A stretch of 17,043 bases of DNA from an uncultured Verrucomicrobiota bacterium (GTDB lineage: Bacteria > Verrucomicrobiota > Kiritimatiellia > RFP12 > UBA1067). The stretch is taken from NCBI GenBank assembly GCA_946628745.1, contig CAMOXA010000011.1, forward strand, positions 1 through 17,043. The letters run 5' to 3'. The notes under the pieces were generated by a model, which ran no database searches, was not told the DNA's origin, and saw only the letters and a program-made list of their open reading frames with translations. The stretch's first letter is position 1. Each line of letters opens with the position of its first letter. This document shows, one piece after another, positions 7,585 through 14,470 of this stretch. Position numbers and translations under genes: made by a program.

Positions 7585-7993
7585 CGTTTTTGAAGAGACG
7601 AATCCTTTCGATGTGATCGATCTCGGGCGGGCATTCCGACTCGGGCGTGCCGTACACTTCGACCATATCGAAACGGTACGAGCCCTGCCAGCGGTTCCAT
7701 CTCAGCCACGACCGGCACGCATGCGCGATTGCGGAGCGCTTGCGAAGATCGAAACTGCGCATCCGTCGCTGAAAGGCGCTGCGCCTGGCGTGCTGCTTGA
7801 CCTCGACGAACACGATCGCGTCAATCTCGCTGTCGTACGCCACGACATCCAGTTCCAGCCGCCTGTCGTCGCGGCAGGGGTGGACGTTGCGGTCTACTAT
7901 CGTCAGGCCCCGCTTGCGGAGCCATTCGACTGCAACATCCTCTCCCCACGCGCCATGCGCGACGCTGACATTCGAGTCACGCCGCCGGTGCAT
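7556..7993 (-). CDS. yraN: YraN/UPF0102 family endonuclease-like protein
   Basis: The product has 145 residues, slightly longer than the usual 115-130. It shows the family layout: AHGAWGEDVAVEWLRKRGLT at 12-31, then RNVHP, and the nuclease-like core LELDVVAYDSEIDAIVFVEV with Asp49, Glu64 and Lys66 (D...ExK). The fold is that of Holliday-junction resolvase or restriction-type nucleases, but family function is not well established. The usual GEID reads LELD here, although Glu47 and Asp49 occupy the acidic positions. The start has AAAGGG at 8001-8006, seven bases upstream. The gene overlaps the unrecognised upstream gene by 17 bp and the RecA-like gene by 29 bp, so all three are probably co-translated. 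Its proximity to comM fits a recombination or competence setting, since yraN is often found near such genes. Confidence 0.9.
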   Translation of the reverse strand: MHRRRDSNVSVAHGAWGEDVAVEWLRKRGLTIVDRNVHPCRDDRRLELDVVAYDSEIDAIVFVEVKQHARRSAFQRRMRSFDLRKRSAIAHACRSWLRWNRWQGSYRFDMVEVYGTPESECPPEIDHIERIRLFKNDEQYVNWCD

Positions 7994-8600
7994 CCCTCAT
8001 CCCTTTCACGTTGCGCCGGTACTCCGAAGTATCGCGCTTTACGACTTGCGGTATGCCGAAGCAGAGAAAACCCAGAGACGCTTCGATTGCCACAGTAAGG
8101 CCGTACGCCTCGTTCGCACTCAGTAGTATGCTCGTGCTCGTCTCTTCGTTCGAACCTTTCAACGTGCGGTAGACGGCCATCGAGTAGCCGCTCATCGGCT
8201 CGACCATGTGCCGCAGTGTTATGCGCGTGGTGCCGCGCGGCGAAGAATGGTAGAGTCCCTTGCCGTCTTCCACCGACTCGCTTTCTCCGCGAAAAACCTG
8301 TAGCATTTTGGTGAGATCCGAGAAGTCCAGTTTGACCCATATCGAATGCTCCCAATCGAATGTCGAGTAGGTCGGGACAGGACCGCGCCTGTCTCCGACA
8401 GTGATCTGGTTCGCGAACTGCGCCCATATACTGCCGTCAATGCTGTCGTGGGCTGGATGCAACTCCAGTTGCATGGCGCTGCCGGTACCGCGCGAGTTAG
8501 CGTGATAGAACGACAGCCTCGGTCTGTACGTTGGCTTGTCGGCAGCGCCGCCGTCTGCGGTAGCGTTTGCACCGAGAGTGTAGTCTTTGTTCGTATTCAT
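7977..8600 (-). CDS. Conserved-looking hypothetical protein between comM and yraN
   Basis: The product has 207 residues, and I do not recognise the family with confidence. The first 27 residues are polar and probably disordered (MNTNKDYTLGANATADGG). The rest looks like one compact alpha/beta domain with distinctive motifs: RLSFYHANSRGTGSAMQLEL at about 32-51, HPAHDSIDGS, FDWEHSIWVKLDFSDLTKML, FRGESESVEDGKGLYH, TTRITLRHM, and a hydrophobic end with AIEASLGFLCFGIP. There is no signal peptide or membrane helix. The start is set by AAAGGA at 8609-8614, eight bases upstream. An upstream in-frame ATG at 8687 overlaps comM and codes low-complexity residues, so it was not used. The gene is 55 bp after comM and overlaps yraN by 17 bp. 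A nucleic-acid-binding role is only a guess from its neighbours. Confidence 0.8.
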   Translation of the reverse strand: MNTNKDYTLGANATADGGAADKPTYRPRLSFYHANSRGTGSAMQLELHPAHDSIDGSIWAQFANQITVGDRRGPVPTYSTFDWEHSIWVKLDFSDLTKMLQVFRGESESVEDGKGLYHSSPRGTTRITLRHMVEPMSGYSMAVYRTLKGSNEETSTSILLSANEAYGLTVAIEASLGFLCFGIPQVVKRDTSEYRRNVKGMRDAPAA

Positions 8601-8655
8601 CTTCTGGTTCCTTTCTGATTTGTCAGTGTTTGTCTGTGTTTCAGGGCGCGGACGG

Positions 8656-10203
8656 CTACGCGAAGAAAGAGTCTCCGCCCGCGTCAAGCTTTCTGTAGGA
8701 CGACGCCTCCATCACGCATTCGCTGTCGACGGCGTCTTTGCCCGCGAGATCGGCGATTGTCCGCGAGACCCGCAGGATCCTGTCGTAGGCGCGCGCCGAT
8801 AGATTCAGCGTCTCGATGGCGCGGCGGATGTCTACAGCCGCATCCGATGTCAGTTTGCATATGTCCTTCAAATCCCTGCTTCTGGCGTCGGCGTTCGAAA
8901 GCACGCCGGCCATCCCGCGATAACGCCGCTTCTGGATTTCTCTCGCCTGCTGCACGCGCTCGCGTATCGCGGCGCTCGCCTCGCCGGGCCCCATGCGCTC
9001 GAGGTCTCTCGCAGGCACGGCGTGCACGCCGACTTGTATGTCGATTCGGTCCAGGAGCGGGCCTGAAACGCGGCGCTGGTACTTGAGTATCTGCGACTGG
9101 GAGCAGCGGCACTCCCGCGTCGCGTCGTTGTAGTACCCGCACGGACAAGGGTTCATCGCGGCGACAAGCATGAACCGCGACGGGTAATCGCACGCCGCTG
9201 CAGCGCGCGAGACGCCGACATGTCCGTCTTCGAGCGGCTGGCGCAGCGTCTCCAAAGCGTTGCGAGGGAATTCTGCGAACTCGTCGAGAAAGAGCACGCC
9301 GCGATGCGCGAGCGAGACCTCTCCGGGCGTCGGTTTCGCGCCTCCGCCCAAGAGTCCGATCGAACTGACTGTATGGTGCGGGGCGCGGAACGGCCGCTTC
9401 GTCACGAAAGCGCCGCCGCATTTTTCGCGGCCCGCGACTGAATGTATGCGTGACACCTCCAGCGCTTCTTCGACGGTCATAGGCGGCAGTATGGACGGCA
9501 CGCGCCGCGCCAGCATCGTCTTTCCGGAACCAGGAGAACCTATCATCAGCACATTGTGCCCCCCGGCCACCGCGACTTCAAGCGCGCGCTTTGCGAGCCC
9601 CTGCCCTTTCACATCCGCGAAATCGTCGCCGCAGTCGCGATCCCGGCCGACCAAGTCGGCGAGATCCGTGAACACGGGCTCGATTTCCGCTTCGCCCGAA
9701 ATGTACTGCGCGGCATCGCGCAATGTCGCCACAGGTATTACGTCTATTCCCGACACAACGCTCGCCTCCTCGACATTCTCCGGCGGCACTAGCACCGCCC
9801 GCTTTCCGAGCCTGCGCATTTCCATTACAATGGGCAGCACGCCCTTAACTCGTCTGACCTGTCCGCCAAGCGACAGTTCGCCCACGAGCGCGTAGTCGCC
9901 GAGATGGTTGTTGGCGAGCCGCTGCGTCGCGCCAAGCAAGCATATCGCAATCGGCAGGTCGTATATCGGGCCTTCCTTCTTTACATCCGCAGGTGCCAGA
10001 TTGACAGTCACCGCGAACTCGTCCTTCGACCGGTAGCCGGAGTTCTTGAGCGCGGTCGAGACCCTGTCTTTCGACTCTTTAACCGCAGTATCGGGAAGGC
10101 CGACAATCGCGAACGAACTTGTGCCCTTTGTCGAGTTCACTTCTATTTCGACCGCCGACGCATCCACGCCGTTTATCGCTCCGCTGTAGCATTTTGCAAG
10201 CAT
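8656..10203 (-). CDS. comM: ComM/YifB-family AAA+ ATPase (magnesium-chelatase-like)
   Basis: The product has 515 residues, the normal length. The N-terminal Lon-like domain begins MLAKCYSGAINGVDASAVEI and includes SSFAIVGLPDTAVKESKDRV. The AAA+ domain has Walker A GSPGSGKT at 222-229, Walker B VLFLDE at 303-308, four cysteines in CPCGYY...RECRC (353, 355, 365, 367), and GPLLDRID at 381-388. The helical C-terminal domain ends near SSYRKLDAGG. In naturally competent bacteria ComM is a hexameric helicase that extends branch migration during transformation. The start at 10203 is chosen because GGAAGG lies five bases upstream and homologues begin MLAK. An alternative ATG at 10230 (MTILERKAH) overlaps the upstream stop as ATGA and could also be used. 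Competence itself is not shown by this window. Confidence 0.95.
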   Translation of the reverse strand: MLAKCYSGAINGVDASAVEIEVNSTKGTSSFAIVGLPDTAVKESKDRVSTALKNSGYRSKDEFAVTVNLAPADVKKEGPIYDLPIAICLLGATQRLANNHLGDYALVGELSLGGQVRRVKGVLPIVMEMRRLGKRAVLVPPENVEEASVVSGIDVIPVATLRDAAQYISGEAEIEPVFTDLADLVGRDRDCGDDFADVKGQGLAKRALEVAVAGGHNVLMIGSPGSGKTMLARRVPSILPPMTVEEALEVSRIHSVAGREKCGGAFVTKRPFRAPHHTVSSIGLLGGGAKPTPGEVSLAHRGVLFLDEFAEFPRNALETLRQPLEDGHVGVSRAAAACDYPSRFMLVAAMNPCPCGYYNDATRECRCSQSQILKYQRRVSGPLLDRIDIQVGVHAVPARDLERMGPGEASAAIRERVQQAREIQKRRYRGMAGVLSNADARSRDLKDICKLTSDAAVDIRRAIETLNLSARAYDRILRVSRTIADLAGKDAVDSECVMEASSYRKLDAGGDSFFA

Positions 10204-10226
10204 GTGTGCCTTCCTTTCCAAAATTG

Positions 10227-11468
10227 TCATGTCGCCGCTTTGACGGACGCCGGCGCGGTTGCGACGCTTTCGGATAAATCGCCAGCGAGTTCGCATTCCG
10301 CGCAGTCGGGGTGCACCTGCAGGCAGAAATCGCGGTATATCTGTATAAGCCCCTGGACGCAAAGCCCGTTCTTCGAATAGTACACCGCGGGATTGTGGTC
10401 TCTGCCGAACATTCTGAACGCGACAAGTCTGACCGGCATCGAGAGGTCTTCGGGCGGCAACCATTGCGGAACCGAATCGACACGGCCTTCCGCCAAAGCG
10501 AAAGGCAGCACGACGTTGGCGATTACAGCCGCTGCACGGCCTCTACCCATCAGCCCGCGGCCGGCGAGAATCTTGACCATCGACTTGACGGCGGCCGGCG
10601 AGAACGAGGCGACCTCGGCGAGGTACATTGCGCCCGGCGTGGAGAAAAGGCGCGCGGCCGCCTTTAGCCTCGCCTCCGGCGAGTTAAGCGGTCTCGTCCC
10701 GCGAAGATCCCATTCAACGAACGCCCCGGCGGCAAGCATCGCCGCTTCGGCATTTTCAGGCTCGCCTGCTACGGCCGCGTAGGGGACGATTTCGGCGACA
10801 TGCCTGAACCCGGGCGAGTTGCGCTTGTATCCCAACGCGTTCATCGCCTCTTCGTAGAATATCTGCTCGCGCTCGCCACGCCGCGCCTCCAGAATCGCCG
10901 CCAGACGACGCGCCTTGACGCGCATCCTGTGTTCGCCGGCGGCAGTGAGGACCTCCGCTGCGACATCCGAGTCGCCGCCTATGCAACGGTAGCACGGCCT
11001 GTCGTCGGCGGGCAGTTTAGCGAAGGGATATGCGGTGATGTCGACTTGCTCGGGCGAGAACCCGGGCCGTGACGCCATGAAGCGCCCCAGCCATATGCTC
11101 GCTGTTCCCGCTGGAAGCGACTGCGGTGCGGGCCCGCCCATCCATGTCACGTGCGCGATGACATTCGCATATGCCGGGTCCTCGCCGTGCCCATGAGCAT
11201 CCCAGCCGGCCGGGCTCATATGCACCTCGATGTCGCCAACGAGGCGCTTGCGCTCTGGCCCCGCCTCCAGCACCGCGTTCTTGAAATCCGGCCCAGCCTC
11301 AAGGTTCCATGTTCCCGGGTGGACCACCCTTATCTCGACGCCGTCGCACGTCTCGAGCCGCTCCGGTCTCAAGTCGCGGTCGTACCATATCGCCTGCACG
11401 TGACGCTCCGTCATAGGCTCGGGCGCGCCGCGGTAGCACCGTCTCAATTTGCATCTTTCGATTTTCAT
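10227..11468 (-). CDS. DUF2851 family protein
   Basis: The product has 413 residues and matches the uncharacterised DUF2851 family (PF11013). Seen motifs are THPG-like HPGTWNLEAGPDFKNAVL at about 50-67, GDIEVHMSPAGWDAHGHGED at about 78-97, and AYANVIAHV just after. These His/Asp/Glu-rich blocks suggest a metal site, but no function is established. Four cysteines near the C terminus (370, 382, 389, 392; FCLQVHPDCAECEL) could bind metal. Two nearby ATGs exist. The one at 11468 is nine bases from GGAG, while the one at 11474 is only three bases away and so less favoured. The gene is first in the comM operon. Its stop overlaps an ATG in front of comM, which suggests coupling. A promoter and an array of GTAAC boxes lie upstream. 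Confidence 0.82.
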   Translation of the reverse strand: MKIERCKLRRCYRGAPEPMTERHVQAIWYDRDLRPERLETCDGVEIRVVHPGTWNLEAGPDFKNAVLEAGPERKRLVGDIEVHMSPAGWDAHGHGEDPAYANVIAHVTWMGGPAPQSLPAGTASIWLGRFMASRPGFSPEQVDITAYPFAKLPADDRPCYRCIGGDSDVAAEVLTAAGEHRMRVKARRLAAILEARRGEREQIFYEEAMNALGYKRNSPGFRHVAEIVPYAAVAGEPENAEAAMLAAGAFVEWDLRGTRPLNSPEARLKAAARLFSTPGAMYLAEVASFSPAAVKSMVKILAGRGLMGRGRAAAVIANVVLPFALAEGRVDSVPQWLPPEDLSMPVRLVAFRMFGRDHNPAVYYSKNGLCVQGLIQIYRDFCLQVHPDCAECELAGDLSESVATAPASVKAAT

Positions 11469-11504
11469 CGCCATTCACTCCGCTTTGTTGGTCGTGACGC
11501 GGAC

Positions 11505-11535
11505 ATTATGGCAAATCCGCCGAAAAGATGTGTAA
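11505..11535 (-). promoter_or_regulatory. Possible promoter of the DUF2851-comM-yraN-recA-like operon
   Basis: On the minus strand CATAAT at 11505-11510 matches a -10 box at 5 of 6 positions. A weak -35 match, TTACAC, lies at 11530-11535 with a long 19-base spacer. The first box of the GTAAC array overlaps this -35 region. A weak -35 with boxes on and upstream of it would fit activator or repressor control. The call is tentative. Confidence 0.35.
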
Positions 11536-11592
11536 CATTATCGTAACATTATCGTAACATTTTTGTTACGATAACGTAACAAAAATGTTACG
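11531..11592. repeat. Six GTAAC/GTTAC boxes at exact 11-bp spacing, with an 18-bp perfect inverted repeat
   Basis: GTAAC occurs at 11532, 11543, 11554 and 11576, and its complement GTTAC at 11565 and 11587. All six starts are exactly 11 bp apart, about one helical turn. The three left boxes form direct repeats of an 11-bp unit (cgtaacattat). The segment 11553-11570 (cgtaacatttttgttacg) is the exact reverse complement of 11575-11592, separated by ATAA, giving an 18-bp perfect inverted repeat. A related 10-bp stem pairs 11549-11558 with 11565-11574. The array is AT-rich in a GC-rich region. It lies between the tRNA and the DUF2851 promoter. The likeliest role is a cooperative operator on one face of the helix. 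A structured terminator for the tRNA is a second possibility. Confidence 0.85.
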
Positions 11593-11639
11593 TTCACGAT
11601 TTCACCCCTATAAACAAAGGGCGAAATGGATATGGGATT

Positions 11640-11728
11640 TGGTGCCAGGAGCGGGACTCGAACCCGCACGCCCGTTTACCGGGCCGCGGATTTTAAGTCC
11701 GCTGCGTCTGCCATTTCACCATCCTGGC
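11640..11728 (-). tRNA. tRNA-Leu, anticodon UAA
   Basis: The acceptor stem pairs GCCAGGA (11728-11722) with TCCTGGC (11650-11644), and CCA is encoded at the 3' end. The anticodon stem is GCGGA/TCCGC with loop CTTAAAA, placing the anticodon TAA at 11695-11693. A long variable arm (CCCG/CGGG stem) marks a class II leucine tRNA. The T arm is GCGGG-TTCGAGT-CCCGC. It reads UUA and probably UUG codons. It sits between the NYN gene and the DUF2851 operon on the same strand. Confidence 0.97.
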
Positions 11729-11738
11729 GAACGGTGCG

Positions 11739-11753
11739 CGGCGCTATGCGCCG
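11739..11753 (-). other. Hairpin in the tRNA-Leu leader
   Basis: A perfect 6-bp stem CGGCGC/GCGCCG with a 3-base loop (ATA) lies ten bases upstream of the tRNA 5' end and downstream of the NYN gene. There is no U-run after it, so it is a weak candidate for a terminator. It may be part of the tRNA leader removed by RNase P. Confidence 0.35.
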
Positions 11754-11765
11754 ACAACGCCGTAG

Positions 11766-11795
11766 ATTTTACCATTAAATGCCGGTCGTTGTCTA
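11766..11795 (-). promoter_or_regulatory. Likely promoter of tRNA-Leu
   Basis: On the minus strand TAGACA at 11790-11795 (5 of 6 to TTGACA) and TAAAAT at 11766-11771 (5 of 6 to TATAAT) are separated by 18 bases. The expected start is near 11759, about 31 bases before the tRNA 5' end. It lies right after the NYN gene stop, so the tRNA need not depend on read-through from the polysaccharide operon. Confidence 0.55.
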
Positions 11796-11804
11796 TAGCG
11801 AATT

Positions 11805-12320
11805 TCATGTCGCGGAACCGATGATGCGCTTCGCGTCGCGGGCGAATTCCTTGTCTCTCGTGCGAACCTCTATTCGCGAAACGTCGCCAGAGAACCGCGC
11901 CATCCTGAGAAAGTCGCATATGAACCTGTCGGCACGGTGCGGCCCCGACCCCCCGGTGTACGAAATGCGCAGCCTGCCGTCGCTCCGCGAGTTCTCGCGA
12001 GGCCCGTCGAATACTATCCACACGAAGTCCGCCGGGTGTCCGTCGAGATGCCGCCGCGCTTTCGCGAGCAGCTCCCCGCGGTCGCGGACGTCGCGGTTCG
12101 CGCCCAATATCATGTTCCAGCCGTCGACAATCACCATCTTGCCCCCGGGCGCGAGCCGGCGCAGATCTTCGGCCGCCAAGAGCGCCAAATCGAAGTGGCC
12201 GAGCAGCCCGGCGTTCTCGTCGCGAAGCCGGGCGTTCTCGGCCTTCAGCCTCGCTATCTCGCTCTTCAGTTCGCGCACGTGCGCGACCCGCGAGCCCAAT
12301 ATGACGTCCTGGGCGTTCAT
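11805..12320 (-). CDS. NYN/YacP-type PIN-like ribonuclease with N-terminal coiled coil
   Basis: The product has 171 residues. Residues about 12-40 form a heptad-like, Leu/Glu/Arg-rich coiled coil (RELKSEIARLKAENARLRDE). From residue 62 the domain matches the NYN/YacP fold: MVIVDGWNMILG (Asp66, Asn69), FVWIVFDGP (Asp105), SYTGGSGPHRADRFICDFLR (Asp131, Asp136), and the late block IEVRTRDKEFARDAKRIIG (equivalent of the VTSDREL motif). Asp66, Asp105, Asp131 and Asp136 are the expected acidic metal cluster, so RNase activity is plausible. RNA targets are unknown. The ATG at 12320 follows the GH9 stop by five bases and has only a weak ribosome site (GAG). A longer frame from 12425 overlaps GH9 and lacks homology-like sequence, so it was rejected. 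The coiled coil suggests dimerisation. Confidence 0.82.
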   Translation of the reverse strand: MNAQDVILGSRVAHVRELKSEIARLKAENARLRDENAGLLGHFDLALLAAEDLRRLAPGGKMVIVDGWNMILGANRDVRDRGELLAKARRHLDGHPADFVWIVFDGPRENSRSDGRLRISYTGGSGPHRADRFICDFLRMARFSGDVSRIEVRTRDKEFARDAKRIIGSAT

Positions 12321-12325
12321 GCTCG

Positions 12326-14470
12326 TTACGGGAGCGGCCAGTAGCCGGGGAGTTTTCGCATGTCGTCCGCGGGCCTCGGGCGCACAGGCGGCGGGGTCCC
12401 GGTCGATTCCATAAGATAGCCGCATACCGCCGCCGCGGGAGAAATCGTTTCCCAGACGGTATATTCGCTCGCCGCCACAGTGAGGTTTTCAATGTTGCCC
12501 CACCGGCGCCATATCGGGCACTTTGTCGCGAACGCCCTGTCGCCGCCGTATACCATCTCCACGGCTTTCGCCGGCACGCCGTAGTTCCATCGGTACGGAG
12601 TTATCCCCGGCACGTATTCGGCGATTCCGTCCACGTACGACGGCAAGTCCAGAAAGGCTATGGGATATACCGAGCCGAGTCCGCTCGTGAGCGTCATGCC
12701 GTTCGGGTTGCAGCCGTTGTGAAAATCGAGCGCCGCGTACGCCGCCGCGAGATACCGGGGATCGGACGTAATCCTGTGCGCCGCCACGAGAAGCTTCGCC
12801 CGCCGCAGCGGATGGCTCGCGCCCCAGCTCATGGCGTGGCACCACCCCTGCCCCGGGAACCACCACGGCGCACGGTATGCGTAGGCGCCCTCGGACTGGG
12901 CGAGAACGTCCTTCGCCTGGTTCTTCTGCTTGCCCTCCCAATCCTTCATGAGCCACGCGCCAGCCGCCGGCACGCCGAGTTCCCTCTCGCCGGCGAACAT
13001 GAAAGCGTCCCACTTCCACGAATTTTTCTTGAAGTCTTCGGCCATCTCCTTCTTTCGCGCGCGAAGCTCGTCCAGATAGCGCTCGTCCTTTGTCAGGGCG
13101 TGGAGATTGACCGCGGCTTTGTAAAGGAAGTTCGCCGGCAGGTCCTTCGACTCTTCCCAGTATACGACGCGCCGGTCGACGGACGTCCAGCCCGTCTTCT
13201 TCTCGATGAAATATTCCTCGCGTCCGGGGCGCGAGCGGATGGCATAGTCCCACGCGCGTTTCGCCGACTCGAGATATTTCCCGCGAAACCCCGCGTCGCA
13301 CCGCGCCAGAAGCGACGCGTGCGCGGCATAGGCGAGCGAACTCTTGCGCGTCGCCCTGGAGACCGCATAGACCGCGCCGTCCTTCTCGGCCAGATTGCCC
13401 GGCCCGGGGTGGCCGGTCGTTTCGATCCATGTGCCGACGCCTCCGTTTTTCTGCTGCACCGCCAGAAGGTGCCTAAGCCCCCATTCGGCTTCGTCGAGTA
13501 TGTCGGGGACCCCGTTCGAGTTCTCCGGTATGGCGAGCTGTCCGTCGTGAAAGTTCCCGCTCTTCATGAGATAGACGGCGCACAAATCGTTCACGATAGA
13601 AAGATGCGCCGGACGCCGGTCGTAGTCCGCCGCGTCGTGCCATCCGCCAGAGACGGACAGCTTCTCGGCGCTGTCCCACTCCGTATTCTGGGCTATGACG
13701 TCAAACCATCTTATGCCCTTTGGCAGGGCGCCTTCTTCGGGCGCGAAGTTGCCGCGGACGATTCTCGTGTGGCACGCGCCCGCCGTCCAGTGGGTGTACG
13801 GCTCGCATTTCGCGATTCCGCACCGCTTCTGGTAGAGTCCGCCCATGTGGACGCGAAAGGCGTCCTCCGCGGCGCCGCGCCAAATGCGAAAGCAGGCGCT
13901 TCGCCCGACGCCCTCGACTTCGACGTAGTACACGCCCTCGTTCGTCACCGAGGAGAAATCCATTTCGTACGTATATTCGCCGGTAAAGGGCGTACCTTCC
14001 TTGTTGGTCGCGTCGTCGACGCGGTGGAACGGCCGCGCGAGCGGCTCGTACGCCGTCTTGCCGCTTTCGGCGTCCACCAATCGCCATTGCCCGATTTCGC
14101 CGTGCGGACGCCACGCGCCCAGTTTCGGTCCGAGCCACGCGCCGATATAGGCGTACTTCGGCTGATGCGGCATGTAGCCCACTTGGTTGACCTTGAAAAG
14201 CGCGCTCGGCTTCTCGGGGTTGTAATCGTCGAAGGGCTTGTCGGAGACCGTGTAGAGGCTGTAGACGATTCGCGCCTCCGGCTTTTTCGCGAGAGGATTC
14301 TTCTGGCCGTTCGCGGCGAGCCAGTAGCCAGGCTCCGAAGCGAACGCGCGGCCCTTCCTGTCGTCGTCGGTCTGGCAAAGACGCGTGTACGGGTCCAGAT
14401 GGCATACATTGACCGCCGCCAAAAGCGAAACGGCCAGGAGTCTAGACGGCGGCTGCGGGTTGTTTTTCAT
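12326..14470 (-). CDS. Family GH9 glycoside hydrolase with N-terminal Ig-like (CelD_N) domain
   Basis: The product has 714 residues. A short hydrophobic stretch at 11-22 looks like a signal peptide. Residues about 88-200 fit the CelD_N Ig-like domain (LFKVNQVGYMPHQPKYAYIG). Residues about 205-690 are an (alpha/alpha)6 GH9 catalytic domain: SGGWHDAADYD at 274-284 with nucleophile and base aspartates Asp279 and Asp282, IPENSNGVPDILDEAEWGLR at 314-333, NPNGMTLTSGLG at 588-599, and ASEYTVWETISPAAAVCGYL at 667-686 with likely acid Glu669. The usual substrate-binding HPHHR-type motif after the NPxG block is not seen, so the substrate may not be cellulose. GH9 enzymes hydrolyse beta-glucans and some beta-linked amino-sugars. 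The gene overlaps the polymerase gene by 29 bp and precedes the NYN gene by five bp. A role in trimming the exported polysaccharide is inferred. Confidence 0.88.
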   Translation of the reverse strand: MKNNPQPPSRLLAVSLLAAVNVCHLDPYTRLCQTDDDRKGRAFASEPGYWLAANGQKNPLAKKPEARIVYSLYTVSDKPFDDYNPEKPSALFKVNQVGYMPHQPKYAYIGAWLGPKLGAWRPHGEIGQWRLVDAESGKTAYEPLARPFHRVDDATNKEGTPFTGEYTYEMDFSSVTNEGVYYVEVEGVGRSACFRIWRGAAEDAFRVHMGGLYQKRCGIAKCEPYTHWTAGACHTRIVRGNFAPEEGALPKGIRWFDVIAQNTEWDSAEKLSVSGGWHDAADYDRRPAHLSIVNDLCAVYLMKSGNFHDGQLAIPENSNGVPDILDEAEWGLRHLLAVQQKNGGVGTWIETTGHPGPGNLAEKDGAVYAVSRATRKSSLAYAAHASLLARCDAGFRGKYLESAKRAWDYAIRSRPGREEYFIEKKTGWTSVDRRVVYWEESKDLPANFLYKAAVNLHALTKDERYLDELRARKKEMAEDFKKNSWKWDAFMFAGERELGVPAAGAWLMKDWEGKQKNQAKDVLAQSEGAYAYRAPWWFPGQGWCHAMSWGASHPLRRAKLLVAAHRITSDPRYLAAAYAALDFHNGCNPNGMTLTSGLGSVYPIAFLDLPSYVDGIAEYVPGITPYRWNYGVPAKAVEMVYGGDRAFATKCPIWRRWGNIENLTVAASEYTVWETISPAAAVCGYLMESTGTPPPVRPRPADDMRKLPGYWPLP

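Noticed and set aside
10204..10464. N-terminal extension of ComM by 87 residues
   Set aside because: The extension overlaps the DUF2851 gene, is Arg-rich with no homology-like pattern, and the MLAK start at 10203 has a good ribosome site and the family's normal length.
11531..11592. Replication origin or DnaA-box cluster
   Set aside because: TTATCGTAA resembles a DnaA box only in part, there is no dnaA, dnaN or gidA neighbour, and the boxes centre on GTAAC rather than TTATCCACA.
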